Source of the DNA: Takakia lepidozioides | Lineage: Eukaryota > Streptophyta > Takakiopsida > Takakiales > Takakiaceae | Direction of reading: 5' to 3' | Assembly: GCA_030704615.1 (NCBI GenBank) | Contig: CM060733.1 | Coordinates: 14,012,001 to 14,076,000, forward strand | Length of the DNA stretch: 64,000 bases | Shown: positions 1-11,112 of the stretch, piece after piece | How the letters are laid out: each line of letters begins with the position of its first letter | Position numbering within the stretch: position 1 is the stretch's first letter | Notes under the pieces: generated by a model | Databases searched by the model: none | The model's input: only the letters and a program-made list of their open reading frames with translations | What the model was told of the DNA's origin: nothing | Made by a program: the position numbers and the translations under genes

Positions 1-3000
1 GAGAATCAAGAATAGATCTTCGACCTGAACAGGGAACGCTTCATAAGGCTTTTCCGAATAATGTTTCATGGAAAGGGAGAGTGGAGGTTCAAACAGAATC
101 TCAAAAACTGACCAGGACCAGCCATGATATTGTCTCTTGGAAAGGAAGTGTGAATCTCCAGTCAGAACTTGCTACCCTGCACCAAGATACCATCTCTTTG
201 AAAGGCAGCGCAGAGATTCGGCCTGAATCGACGAACTTGCTAATTTGTCAAGATATTGAAAGTTGGAGAGGAAGAACAGAGCCCCGGGCGGAACTTCTGA
301 CCTTTTGCACCGGTTGTAAAGATACCAGGAGAGTGGAGGTTAGGACCGAGGCTACCCTTCACACAGCATGTAAGGACACTGTGGTCTGGAAAGGGAGGGC
401 TGAGGTCAGGCCTGAAGGTGTGAACCTGCCCACAGCTTGTCAGGACACCACTTGTGCAGAGACATTTGCTGATGTCAGCACTCCTGAAGTTCATGTCCTT
501 GCTGTCGATGACAGTGTCATCGATCGCAAAGTCATAGAAAGATTGTTGAAGATCTCATCATTCAAAGGTGAGATGTGTGACTGCTTGTGCCCCTTTTCTT
601 CTTTTCTGGGTGTTGACTAACTACAGGAGAGCCTCCTTGTACAGCGAGGAGCCCAAGTTAATTTTGTCCTCTGACTGCACCAGTGTAGCCACGAGGCTGT
701 CTAGCTTTAGGGACTTCTGCAGAACTCTAATTGGCAAGCATTCTACAGAGTCGCAACTCCACACATGTTAATGAATTTAGGCAACTGTTTTCTAGCCCTA
801 GTTGCAACCTATATGTCGAGTCACTTGCCTAACGGATATGCTAATGAAAAATTTGAAATGAAACCATGTTGCTTAATTGCATCAATCAGGAGTTCGACTC
901 ATCCCTGGTATCATGACAGGTTCCCCTATCCTCTTGTGCACTTTCCAAAACTTGGGATTAGAATCCACCCTTCTTTGTTGCATGCCACACCTAAAGTAGT
1001 GACATCTGATTTGTATGTGGCCCCTGTATCCCTATGGACCATCACCTGGTTTATGTGAAGAGCATTTTACCTTCTGGAAGATTTTGTTTGAGACTAGAGG
1101 GATGACTTTTGACATGTGCACATTTGGCTTGCAGTCACCACAGTTGACAGTGCACCAAGAGCTTTAGAGTTTCTGGGTCTTCATGAGGGACGGTCACCTT
1201 CCATCAGTGTAAATGTGAGATACTATTCTTCACCCCTCGCCCATTGGCTCTTTTCGCTACTGTTTGGCGCAGGAGAGATTCTGACAAATGATTCTTCAAG
1301 GATCCACAATGCCCTGAGAAGTGGGCAGCAGGGGCTTTTGGGTCTTTAGTTTATGACATTGTTATGTCTATAGTGGATGATACATGTCCGTTCCATGTAG
1401 CCAGTAGCAGGTTAGCTGCTTACGAGAGTTCTCTTCCTAGGCATGTTTGTTGCATGCATAAAGGGCCCAATTTCTGAAGTTAGGATAAGAGGAGAGCCTA
1501 GAGAGAAGATGTATATTGTCCAAAATAATAGATTTAATTCTTGATATAATTTCTAGCATTGGAGATGGGGAATTTTGCAAATGTATTCGACCGCAATGCC
1601 TTGACAATTTGTACTCTCTACAAAGGGTGCTAGGGTCTTAGTGGGATTGAATATGTCTGCAAGCTCACTAAATTGGCCAAACAGATGGGAGCTTGAGAGA
1701 CAAAGGGAGGCAGATGCTGATTATAAGCTTTTAGACATCGTACTGATACTTCTCAATATTCTGGAGTCCAACCTACCTTCGTATTTCTGATACAAATGCT
1801 GGTCGTTTATGCAGGTATTTGGTGTCAATTTGATTGTGACAGATTATTGCATGCCAGGAATGACAGGTTACGATCTTCTCAAGAGAGTAAAGGTACTGCT
1901 CTTATCTCTGTGGTTGCCTTTCGCACATGAATGGAAGTATTACTTGGAGCCATGCAGTTGTTCTGTGTGGTAGTTCCTCTAGAGATCAGCAAGTGGTGCA
2001 CTCCACACAAAATCTTACTGATCGTAGTCAGGCTTAGAATTTGTTGCAGATTGGTACATGTTCTGCTGAATCCTACTCACCCATTTGTCCTCCATCTTGC
2101 AATTGCAAAGGAACTGGCAGTTGGTTTCAAACTAGTGTTGGTTTACATGTCCATGAACTCCTAGTGCTATCTTGGACTGTAATACGTACACCCTGAGCTT
2201 TCTACCTCCTTAATATAGCCAGTATTAAAGGTAGCTTCACGGCGTTGCTAAATTTGGATGACCGTAACTGTAACCTCACTTTTCTGACAGTCTCTCTAAG
2301 CTCTAGTGGCCAGGCCTCATCTCAGGGAAAGATAGGATGAGCTTATGGGTTTGTCTCATTTCTAGTGCTGTTTTAGAAAGGGAGCACCGACAAAGGATTT
2401 CATTTTATTCTATTTTATCTCCTAACCAGCTGAGCTTTCAAGTAGTGACCCGGCAATCACTTTCCTTGTCTCATGTGTCTCCAGTTTGGCTCAGTGAGGA
2501 CAACTGTCTGGATGCACAATGCTGACACCCCCCTGCTCTTGTAACTCTGCGGATTTGACTAACAGTAGAGGATATGGTTGGGTATGTCAGGCACAGACCT
2601 CTGCTCTTAAGGACATTCCAGTGGTGATTATGTCTTCAGAAAACGTTCCAAGCCGCATTGAAAGGTCATTCTCTCTTCATGACATTTCATCCTCAATTGT
2701 GCAGCTTTTGAAAGGGTTATGTTCATCAACATCTCTGGTAAAAAGTTATAGGTTGTGCAGTCCAATTTGATTGAAAGCAGCCATGGTACTCTGTCAACTC
2801 TGATGTCCTTGAATATCACGTTGACCTTTATAGATATGGGTCTCTTTATATGGCAGGTGTCTTGCAGAGGGTGCAGAAGAATTTTTAATCAAGCCAGTGA
2901 AGCTGGCTGACATGAAGAGATTACAGGGGCTCATTAGACCTTCACGGTCCTCTGGATCCTGCGAAAGTTCAGCTTCTTCGTCGTCATGTCCCAAAAGGAA

Positions 3001-3079
3001 AATTGGGTCTTCTGAAGGTTTGCAAGTCAAGACCAGCCCGGAAAGACGATTGCGCTTGAGCGGTGTGATCGTTGCCTGA
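1..3079 (+). CDS. Type-A response regulator, 5' partial, with N-terminal repeats
   Basis: Phosphoreceiver protein of the cytokinin two-component relay; type-A members have a receiver and a short tail and dampen signalling. Exons read as <1-567, 1135-1214, 1815-1892, 2591-2664 and 2857-3079, all with GT donors and AG acceptors and compatible phases. The receiver starts at [20 protein letters not shown] (acidic pair near 501-512). The phosphoacceptor Asp lies in [16 protein letters not shown] (codon 1842-1844), the switch Ser in [13 protein letters not shown] (2633-2635) and the conserved Lys in [14 protein letters not shown] (2891-2893). The tail is Ser/Arg-rich with no Myb-like domain, which makes it type A rather than type B. 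Exon 4 could instead start at 2597. Oddity: usual type-A proteins begin almost at the receiver, but here the frame is open from base 3 and holds repeats, so the start codon lies upstream of the window. Confidence 0.88.
3..470 (+). repeat. Seven imperfect ~20-residue repeats within the response regulator
   Basis: The open frame before the receiver shows a repeated pattern: an acidic/Arg strand (IDLRPE, VEVQTE, VNLQSE, AEIRPE, TEPRAE, VEVRTE, AEVRPE) about ten residues before a D-T/I-V-S-W-K-G-R/S-like strand ([44 protein letters not shown]). The periodicity is about 19-23 residues and each copy differs. The array runs off the window start. I recognise no named repeat family. Protein-level periodicity with DNA-level divergence favours genuine coding over a simple tandem DNA repeat. 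Confidence 0.75.
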
Positions 3080-4518
3080 TAGAGTTGCTACAGCTTTGGT
3101 GGCCATTTTCGAACCACTTCAGAAGTAGAGTGAGGTTTATCAGGGCAACATTTCCAAGCCCCAGGCCAAAGCCAGTGGTGTTGTTTGGTTTACCTTGCAC
3201 CCACCTCAGCTCTGTGTGTGACCTACTACGCACAGAGTTGGGGTCTCACAAATTTTGCACTATCAGAGACTCTGTAAGACATGTGGCGGTGATGTGAAGA
3301 TATTTCAGCATCACTCTGCAGTCTCGCAGATATGTGGAGATTGATGACCAGAAAGAAAAGGGAGAGGCAGGTGGGTTGTAGTCAGCAGACAGACACCAGG
3401 GGTCCAACTTAAAAGGGCTATGTACAATATGGTAGGCACTTGAAGATGCAGGGAACCTCTTGCCTTGACTTCCCCAACCTTCGACTTGAATTGTTGGGGG
3501 CCACTCGCATGAGCACTCTGACCACCTGTGGTGGCATGCCTTCCAGCAGTTTTGTGGGAAGTCTTTAAATATGTTCCTGCTGTATTTATAATCTTTTGAG
3601 CTCCTTTGTCGTCCAATTCAAAAAGTGTAAAACACATGGACGGAAATTCGAATCCAACAATACTTTCATATTCAATTCTTGGGTGATTCAACTTTGTTTT
3701 CCCTCACTTTCTTTTCATCTTGTTGATGTAGCTGACATTAACACAACTTGCAAGAGATTGATTGATTGATTGCAGTTTTGGTGTTGATGATCTCTCTCTC
3801 TACTTCAGGGCATGCTTTTTCGTGTCAACAGTGTGTCTTTCAGATGACAGTGCAGGACTTGTATGGCAGGAGTGTAACTTGGCAGTTTCTAGCAACAAAG
3901 TGAGGTTGTGGAAGACAGTCCAAGCTGTGCAAGACAAACTTTCCCTCTTGTCCGCAGCAAACAGGATGGTGCGTAAGGGAGTAACTTCACATTCTGGCTT
4001 TCTGGAGTGTGTGGTGCAACCCCGGATCACCTTCTCTGCAACCCCGGATCTGGGCACACACGCATGCACTTGAAGCTACCGAGCAAACATCCCCTGCTTC
4101 CTTCAGCCCTACGCACATTCCAAAACAAAAACCAACTGCTCTTATGCTGCACGAGCCTCCCTTCGCTGATGAATACAAGCGGCCCATTCGTGACCACTAT
4201 TTTATCCAAAACTCACTTTATTAATTCGTCCCGTCAACCAACTTAAATCAACGTCATCCGCATCTTCAAATTAGAACTCAGCCAATTGCCAATGATATAT
4301 GAAAATAAATCAAACTATAAACATGCCATAATGAGCAAACACCTCGGAACACGCCCAAACTTGACATTATTACGTCACCAAAAAAAATCTAATTATGCCA
4401 AAGCAAAAAAGAAATCAATATATGTACTAACAAACTCAGATACACAACCTTATGGCATAATCTTGACATTCTCCTTCACATATCTAGAAATGAACTAATC
4501 ATATATGTATAGCACCCT
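3080..4518. other. Intergenic, no gene recognised
   Basis: Downstream flank of the response regulator. A minus-strand open frame of 126 codons (3691-3311) has no family resemblance I can name. A short GATT microsatellite lies near 3757-3772. From about 4255 the base composition shifts to A/T/C-rich repeat sequence. Confidence 0.5.
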
Positions 4519-5253
4519 CATACAATAATTTTAAACGAAGTCCTACTTGGAGATATTCATTCCTTCTCTAATTCAACAGCTAATAATTAAATACAAACTT
4601 CATCGGGTACCTTCGTGACAAAATACCCACTGACTCAATCCAAACACACACACAAACTAAGCATCATTGTGGCACAAAACATAGAATCTAATAGCACCCA
4701 ATTGATACATATACTAATCAAGTTGCATACAAAATCTTTGGGAATTCGCTTAACATCATCATTCACATACCCAGGTACAACATTTACACATAGAATACCT
4801 AAATACAACATTTTAATGCATACCTCTTCCCATTGTCTTGTTAATTCACAAAGGCTGCAACATCATCTAGCATTTCAACCATCCATTCCTACCACCCAGT
4901 CCTTTTCGCACTACTTAGTCTTCAGTCGTACAACTCTAGAAGTAATTGGTTACAATTAATTTGACAAGCATAACAAACATACAGGCCTACAAAAATATAG
5001 CCACCAATAAAAGAAATCATCCCTCAAATCCAATACAAAAGCACACACAGATTAACAACAAGTTCCCAAGTCATTCTCAATCTACCCAATACACTAAATC
5101 CCATCGAGACCATTGTGAACTGCTTATCCAAAGCAACCAAAGCAAGATATAGCTTATAGTTTCACCCATCTTCAATCATTCTAAAATTGGAATACGATAT
5201 CTTCAACCGATACCTTCCCAAGCTACAATACATTCTTGACCCAGAATCCCCAA
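4519..5253. repeat. Repeat R1, copy a
   Basis: A/T/C-rich sequence repeated in direct orientation at 7049-7773, from ACAATAATTTTAAACGAAG to TTCTTGACCCAGAATCCCC, with many substitutions and small indels. Open frames in it are low-complexity and not credible as genes. It forms the first part of a composite duplication with R2. Confidence 0.8.
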
Positions 5254-5632
5254 ATGCACTGTCATATGGTATAACCACATCTGAATACCCAACACTAGTT
5301 TATAATAGTTACAAATAGCGTTTTCATTTATGAGTACTATTCACATATACAACTTGTGTATTTCCAAATCCTAAATCATGTGATATCATGTTATCTAAAA
5401 GGCTAGAGACTCAAATACTATCTACACTAACAAAACTTGGAGAGCTACCTGAACACCATTCCCAATACAAAGCCCACCACATCCCTTAAAATACATGAAG
5501 ACTTCGTTGATCTCCTACAAAGTCTTAACTCCATGAGGATCACGTACATCAACTACTTACAACATATATAATAACCATCCCTTCACCAAGAATGTGATGA
5601 TCGCATGATATACCCAGTAGGGGTGCAGGATC

Positions 5633-5760
5633 CTGAGGGCTTTGGAGACCTATGAACAGATGATGCAGGAAGAGATCAAGCCTGACCACATCACGGTTTT
5701 TTTGGGTTTGTAATGTTTGTGCAACCACAGCAGCTTGGAAGCTACAAAGGGAGTGTTTGA
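5633..5760 (+). pseudogene. PPR-like remnant
   Basis: In the plus frame the sequence reads LRALETYEQMMQEEIKPDHI and then TVFLGL before a stop. This fits the second helix and inter-motif loop of a plant pentatricopeptide repeat (ALELFxxMxxEGIKPDxITF). Only about one motif is visible, with a stop and no flanking frame, so it is a relic. Short length is the main uncertainty. Confidence 0.4.
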
Positions 5761-6005
5761 CAATTGATTGGATAAGACTTGGAGACTTGGAGGATGCAAT
5801 GAGGCTACAATCTTCTGAGGCTACACGGCTTATGCATGAAACCAACATAATGGCTGCTAATTTTTCCTTACGTGCTTATAAATGCCAGTGCTGCCTCTTG
5901 ACTTTGATCGAGGTCTATTTCTCATCATAGTTTAACTTTAGGTCTGTACATAGATATGGGAATCAAAATAGGTTCAACCATTTGTAAGTTGTTTATATAA
6001 CAATG

Positions 6006-6085
6006 TAGAAAGAGGACGCCGGCCGTAGCCGGTGTAACTAAGAGCCATTTCACCTTGCGGCTACTGCCCTCTTTCGAGGGTGGGC
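6006..6085. mobile_element. 80-bp structured module, copy 1
   Basis: GC-rich 80-bp insert bracketed by the 10-bp direct repeat TATAACAATG (5996-6005 and 6086-6095), so removing it and one repeat restores a continuous AT-rich sequence. Possible stems: GAAAGAGG (6008-6015) with CCTCTTTC (6068-6075); ACGCCGG (6016-6022) with CCGGTGT (6029-6035, one G-U); AGCC (6043-6046) with GGCT (6059-6062); and a local hairpin CCCTC-TTTC-GAGGG (6067-6080) that competes with the first stem. No RNA polymerase III boxes and no hammerhead core were found. Function unknown. Confidence 0.6.
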
Positions 6086-6747
6086 TATAACAATGGATTT
6101 TCTTTCAGATTGTAGCTAATCTCTTAGTAAATTGTCAACTTTTCACTACCCAAATTAACGATGGGCCTCATAACGGACACTAGATTTAGGAGGAGCACAG
6201 CAGAGCTAGTACTTTCAACATATTTTACTGAGAACCATGGCTATTGCAGAAAGAGTTTTACTTCTTGTTTGACGAAGATTGCGTTGTAGGTTTCCCAACA
6301 TATATCTTGTGGTGGGACGCGGCAATAATGTACTCATACGCAAATAGGGAAATATTGTTATGAACGAGGCTAAACGCTATAAGTCACTTCGGCATTGCAA
6401 GTTAGTTCTTTTTCTGCCTTACTTCAAAATAAGTAAGTTGGATGTATCTAAAATGATATTTGTCTTGGTCAGAGAGTCATGTATGGCCCTTTGTAGGCTT
6501 TGACGTGATTCAGAATTTTGATGAAGTCTCACTTTTAGTCTACATTGGTGACAGTGTAGAGATGAACGGTCAAGCAATTATTGATACAAAGAAGTTTGGA
6601 GGCTGATAAGACTACCGATCCGCAAATGAACTTGACTTTAATGAAACTGATACATAATATCCTTTGTTTTAGGCTTGTAATAGATTGATTGACAACAAGA
6701 TTGACACTGAATCAAACTTGGCCGTATCTATAAGTGTCCCATAATCC

Positions 6748-7040
6748 ATGGACTATATAGTTCGAGATAACCAAAGACTTTGGCATCTTCATAAACTTCT
6801 TTTGTCACATCCTAAATCTAGGTGGTTCGACATTATCAATGTAGGCACGTTTCAAGATAGACCACCAGACCACAATACAATACCTCCATGGCTACTACCA
6901 TGCACATGTCTCGATTATCCATGCCGTTGTTTAACAAGATTATGCCTTGAGTGAATGTTTTTATTCTAGATTCATTATCTCTCAAAGCACATTTGGCCAA
7001 GTTATTTATTTATTTTTGGTCTATGGATTCCCTATTTTGT
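6748..7040 (+). mobile_element. LINE-B C-terminal remnant
   Basis: The plus-frame translation contains LLLSHPKSRWFDIINVGTFQ followed by PPWLLPCTCLDYPCRCL. This is the Cys-rich region after the reverse transcriptase of a plant LINE-like element, also present at 57168-57040 (minus) and 9190-9480 (plus). The frame ends at 6954 and the element is cut off where R1 copy b begins. No reverse transcriptase core is present in this copy. Confidence 0.6.
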
Positions 7041-7048
7041 CAACAATA

Positions 7049-7773
7049 CAATAATTTTAAACGAAGTCCTACCCATAATCTTAAACAATCGGAAATATTC
7101 ATTCCTTATCTAATTCGACAACTAATAATTAAATACAAACTTCATCGAGTACCTTCGTAACAAATACCCACTAATAACTCAATCCAAACACACACACCCA
7201 AACTAGGCATCATTGTGGCACAAAACATAGAATCTAATAGCACCCAATTGATACATATACTAATCAAGTTGCATACACAGCCTTTGGGAATTCACTTAAC
7301 ATCATCATTCATATACTTAGGTACAACATTTACATATAAAATACCTAAATACAACATTTTAATGCATGCCTCTTCCCATTGTCTTATTAATTCACGAATA
7401 TGCATCCGTCCGCTAATCATAAGACCTTGGCTGCAACATCATCTAGTATTTCAACCATCCATTCCTCCCACCCAGTCGTTTTCGCACTACTTACTCATTA
7501 GTCGTACAACTCTAGATATAATTGGTTACAACTAATTTGACAAGCATAACAAACATACATACCTACGAAAATATAGGTCATTCTCAATCTACCCAATACA
7601 CTAAGTCCTATCCAAACCATTGTGAACTGCTTATCCAAAGCAGCCAAAGCGAGATACAACTTATACTTTCACCCATCTTCAGTCACTCTAAAATTGGAAT
7701 ACATACATCTTCATAACATCTTCAACCCATACCTTCTTAAGTTACAATACATTCTTGACCCAGAATCCCCAAG
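7049..7773. repeat. Repeat R1, copy b
   Basis: Second copy of the A/T/C-rich R1 sequence, directly continuous with R2 copy a on its left. Relative to copy a it lacks about 60 bp around 4990-5060 and has a small insertion near 7395-7430. No credible coding frame. Confidence 0.8.
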
Positions 7774-7880
7774 AGAGGCCCTGCTAATTTTTTAAGAAAT
7801 GCAAATGGAAGGCTTGAAGTCGGATAGTATCACCAGTGTCATCGGGTTTGCTTTTCAAAAGTTTGGGTATTTCTAAGGCT
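7774..7880 (+). pseudogene. PPR-like remnant 2
   Basis: The plus frame reads EALLIF, a stop, then EMQMEGLKSDSITSVIGFA. This resembles a pentatricopeptide motif (EALxxFxxMQxEGLKPDSITFVxVL). It contains a stop and is about one motif long. It occupies the same position between R1 and R2 as the relic at 5633-5760, though the two middle segments are not obviously the same sequence. Confidence 0.4.
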
Positions 7881-8247
7881 ATGGTAGGTGTTCTTTCCAG
7901 TCTCATTTTAAAACCTCTCATGAATATCAAGGTTATTTGTGTTCAACTCATGATGCACTTTTTTGAAAACCATGCTGATTGCAGTAGTCTTTGATCAGCA
8001 CAGCGCATGTTCTTCATGACTAAGATTCAGCATCATGATTTTGATATTCCATTAGAGACTCGTATTTGATGCCTGGTCCCAAGATACTCCTTTGGTGCCA
8101 TTAGACATTTCGCAAACATTAGTTTGTGGTCCGCTTGTTTTAGGCATTCAATTCTATTGGCGACATGTAGTGAGTTCCTTTCATTAAAATTGTTAAAAAT
8201 GGATTGAGTTAGGTGGAGATGATTAGCATGGCAGGCTAGCACCGCAA

Positions 8248-9481
8248 TCTTCTGAGGCTACATGGCTTCTGCATGAAACCAACAGAATGGCTGCTAATTT
8301 TTCCTTACGTGCTTATAAATGCCAGTGCTGCCTCTCGACTTTGATTGAGGTCTATTTCTCATCATAGTTTAACTTTAGGTCTATACATAGGTATGGGAAT
8401 CAAAACAGGTTCAACCATTTGTAAGTTGTTTATATAACAATGTAGAAAGAGGACGCCGGTCGTAGCCGGCGTAACTAAGAGCCACTTCACCTTGCGGCTA
8501 CTGCCCTCTTTCGAGAGTGGGCTATAACAATGGATTTTCTTTCAGATTGTGGCTGATCTCTTAGTAAAATGTCAACTTTTCACTACCAAAATTAACGATG
8601 GGCCTCATAACAGACACTAGATTTAGGAGGAATACAGCAGAGCTAGTACTTTCAACATATTTCTCTGAGAACCATGGCTATTGCAGAAAGAGTTTCACTA
8701 CTTGTTTGATAAACATTGCGTTGTCAGTTTCCCAACACATATCTTTTGGTGGGATGCTGCAACGATGTACTCATACGCAAATAGGGAAATATTGTTATGA
8801 ACGAGGCTAAACGCTATAAGTCACTTCGGCATTGTAAGTCAGTTCTTCTTTCTGCCTTACTTCAAAATAAGTAAGTTGGATGTATCTAAAATGATATTTG
8901 TCTTGGTCAGAGAGTCATGTATGACGCTTTGTAGGCTTTGATGTGATTGAGAATTTTGATGAAGTCTCACTTTTCGTCTACATTGGCGACAGTGTAGAGA
9001 TGAACTGTCAAGCTATTATTGATACAAAGAAGTTTGGAGGTTGATAAGACTACCGATCCGCAAGTGAACTTGACTTTAATAAAACTGCTATGTAATATCC
9101 TTTGTTTTAGGCTTGTAATAGATTGATTGACAACAAGATTGACACTGAATCAAATTTGGCCGCATCTATAAGTGCCCCATAATCCGTGAATTATATATAG
9201 TTCGACATAACCAAAGAATTTGGCATCTTCAGAAACTTCTTCTGTCACATCCTAAATCTAGATGGTTCAACATCATCAATGCAGGCACGTTTCAAGGTAG
9301 ACCACCAAACCACACTCTACCTCCATGGCTACTACCATGCACATGTCTCAATTATCCATGCCGTAACTTTTAACAAGATTATGCCTTGAGTGAATGTTTT
9401 TATTCTAGATTCTTTATCTCTCAAAGCACATTTGGTTTTTTTTTTTTTTTTTTGGTCTATGGATCCCCTATTTCGTCAACA
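8248..9481. repeat. Repeat R2, copy b
   Basis: Second copy of R2, including the structured module (8443-8522) and the LINE-B tail. It has a T-run near 9435-9453 where copy a has a different AT stretch. Unlike copy a, it continues on its right into further LINE-B coding sequence rather than into R1. Confidence 0.8.
8443..8522. mobile_element. 80-bp structured module, copy 2
   Basis: Same insert as copy 1, carried by the R2 duplication, with TATAACAATG at 8433-8442 and 8523-8532. The ACGCCGG / CCGGCGT stem is fully Watson-Crick here, where copy 1 has a G-U pair. The local hairpin has one mismatch (CCCTC / GAGAG). Confidence 0.6.
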
Positions 9482-9740
9482 ATACAAATAGGTCTACGCC
9501 CTCCATCACCATTCATATAATAGAACTTACATTTTGCCATGATAGATATCATAACCAATCATATGTATAAACGTGAAAAATATGAACCACTCATTTTAGC
9601 ACTTCGTCTATATGGATGGAACACTGCCCCTTTGACTATTATTACCGTTGGTGTCAATGGAGGAGTACATTGCCACAACAGTCAAATAGTAAAAAAGAAC
9701 CTCAAACTACGCACGTGCGCTTCACAGATAACATGATTAC
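9190..9740 (+). mobile_element. LINE-B C-terminal remnant, longer copy
   Basis: Carries the Cys-rich block (NAGTFQGRPP, PPWLLPCTCLNYPC), then after a T-run and frame changes a block readable as TIHIIELTFCHDRYHNQ and EKYEPLILALRLYGWNTAPL. These match the terminal region of the same LINE family, which also appears at 57040-56900 (minus). Stops and frameshifts show it is dead. It ends near 9740. Confidence 0.6.
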
Positions 9741-9759
9741 AACCTTGACCATCAAATGG

Positions 9760-10316
9760 CCAGTGCCATAGTTTGACTTTTTCGAAAAATAGGACCATGA
9801 CCCTTAAGACCAACTTCCATGTATAGGCCAAGTTGGCACTAAATGACAAAAATGACACTTGCTTCCATGCCTTAATTTTCGCCGGCGCTCAGATATCGGT
9901 GACCGACATCGATGAGCGCAATAGCTCAGGATTTGGCGCCAGAGTTCATAGCTGATATCGGTAATCACTTTTCACCTATTGTACTAGGTTACCATGTCTC
10001 TTCTACCTGCTGTGAAGGTCACCTTTGTGCACATTGCTCATTGTTGCTCCTCTCTCTTGACTCAGATATCGCTCCCGCGGGATCCACCCTTTGCAAAAGT
10101 GACCGGTTCAATTGGTCGGGGCCTTGGACAGCAAGGCAGACCTATTGCCCGATTACTTTCGAACCCTATGCATATAAAAGCAACCATCCATGCTATCACT
10201 CGGCCATGCTCCACCGACGTCGGCAAACTTTGGATAACTTGGCCGATTTGGCCGGGACATGGAAGTTGGCCCTAAATCCCAGTGCCATAGTTTGACTTTT
10301 TCAAAAATAGGACCAT
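9760..10316. mobile_element. Candidate MITE-like element
   Basis: CCAACTTCCATG at 9810-9821 is the exact inverse of CATGGAAGTTGG at 10258-10269, and similarity continues inward for about 15 more bases (GGCCAA-rich). Just outside lie ~37-bp direct repeats (9760-9797 and 10280-10316) sharing CAGTGCCATAGTTTGACTTT and an AAAAATAGGACCA end. The interior (~435 bp) has overlapping open frames but no recognised protein. A non-autonomous inverted-repeat element is the simplest reading. Confidence 0.45.
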
Positions 10317-10668
10317 TGTAATGATAAAATGGTGTAACGTTTAGAAAATCAATTTTTTAAAGAACTTGACCGCACATCATGTGCTTACCTTCCTCATGCT
10401 CCCATCTCCCAATTTCCAGGGCAATTGGCCCAGGATCTAGAAAACACCACCCTTGAATGTGGGGGCCGATTGGAAAAACATAGAATTTTTTTTTAGTTTT
10501 TTCTAAAATTTGAGTGACGGGATCAACTCGGATTGAGGCAAGATTAGTAGAGCTTCATCTCCTTGGGATACCTTATCCAACAAGCTAAAAATAGTCCAAT
10601 TTGGCCAACGTATATGGTGTTGCCACTTGGGCAACTCCTCTCACAATGACCCTCACATACACACGGGT

Positions 10669-11112
10669 TGTCATGGTTTTGATTGTGGTTAGTTATCTAG
10701 AATAATTATTTCTAATTAATGAGAAATTTATTAGTAAAAATATATATTTTGCTGGCATTAGGACTTCATTTGGTTCCACGTGCCAAGTGAGGTGACAAAA
10801 CCTCACTTGGGATGTGGAGAGGTTTATCTCCCATGAGGCTCAAGAAGGCTCGTCTTCTTCTAATTGAGCCGTCCGAGCTTCTCTCACCTCGATGGCTCTA
10901 GTTCATGAGTAGGAGTGTGCATGAGTGTTGTATGGTGGATTCATTTAGTTAAGATGCCATTGGCTTAACTATTATAGAGTGGTAGAGTTGGATTGTATTT
11001 GGAGGTTTATGTGTGCTCTTGGTGTGATGTGGTTATTGTGGCATAGCTTTCTAGGACTACGTGCTAGGAAGACAACGTTGTATGTTGTGGCACGATGCTT
11101 AGGTGCACGACA
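10669..11112 (+). mobile_element. LTR family L1, copy A
   Basis: Begins TGTCATGG and ends GGTGCACGACA, a TGTC...GACA terminal inverted pair typical of LTRs. It shares with 11666-12096 and 55634-56142 the motifs GGGACTTCATTTGGT-like, GCCAAGTGAGGTG, and the terminal block starting TGTGGCATAGCTTTCTAGGA. No matching target-site duplication was seen. Orientation is set by analogy with the copy that follows the plus-strand Ty3 remnant. Confidence 0.6.

Larger units (their letters stand above)
5811..7048. repeat. Repeat R2, copy a
   Basis: Sequence from CAATCTTCTGAGGCTACA to TTTGTCAACAATAC recurs at 8248-9481. It contains the 80-bp structured module (6006-6085) and, near its end, a LINE tail on the plus strand. 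It runs directly into R1 copy b. The segment 6100-6690 has no coding sequence I recognise. Confidence 0.8.

Noticed and set aside
880-905. GAGTTCGACTC, considered as a tRNA T-loop
   Set aside because: No pairing T stem and no D-arm upstream; it lies in intron 1 of the response regulator.
6006-6085. Hammerhead, HDV-like or twister ribozyme in the 80-bp module
   Set aside because: I could not find the conserved core nucleotides of any of these by eye, so only a structured element is claimed. A covariance search would settle it.
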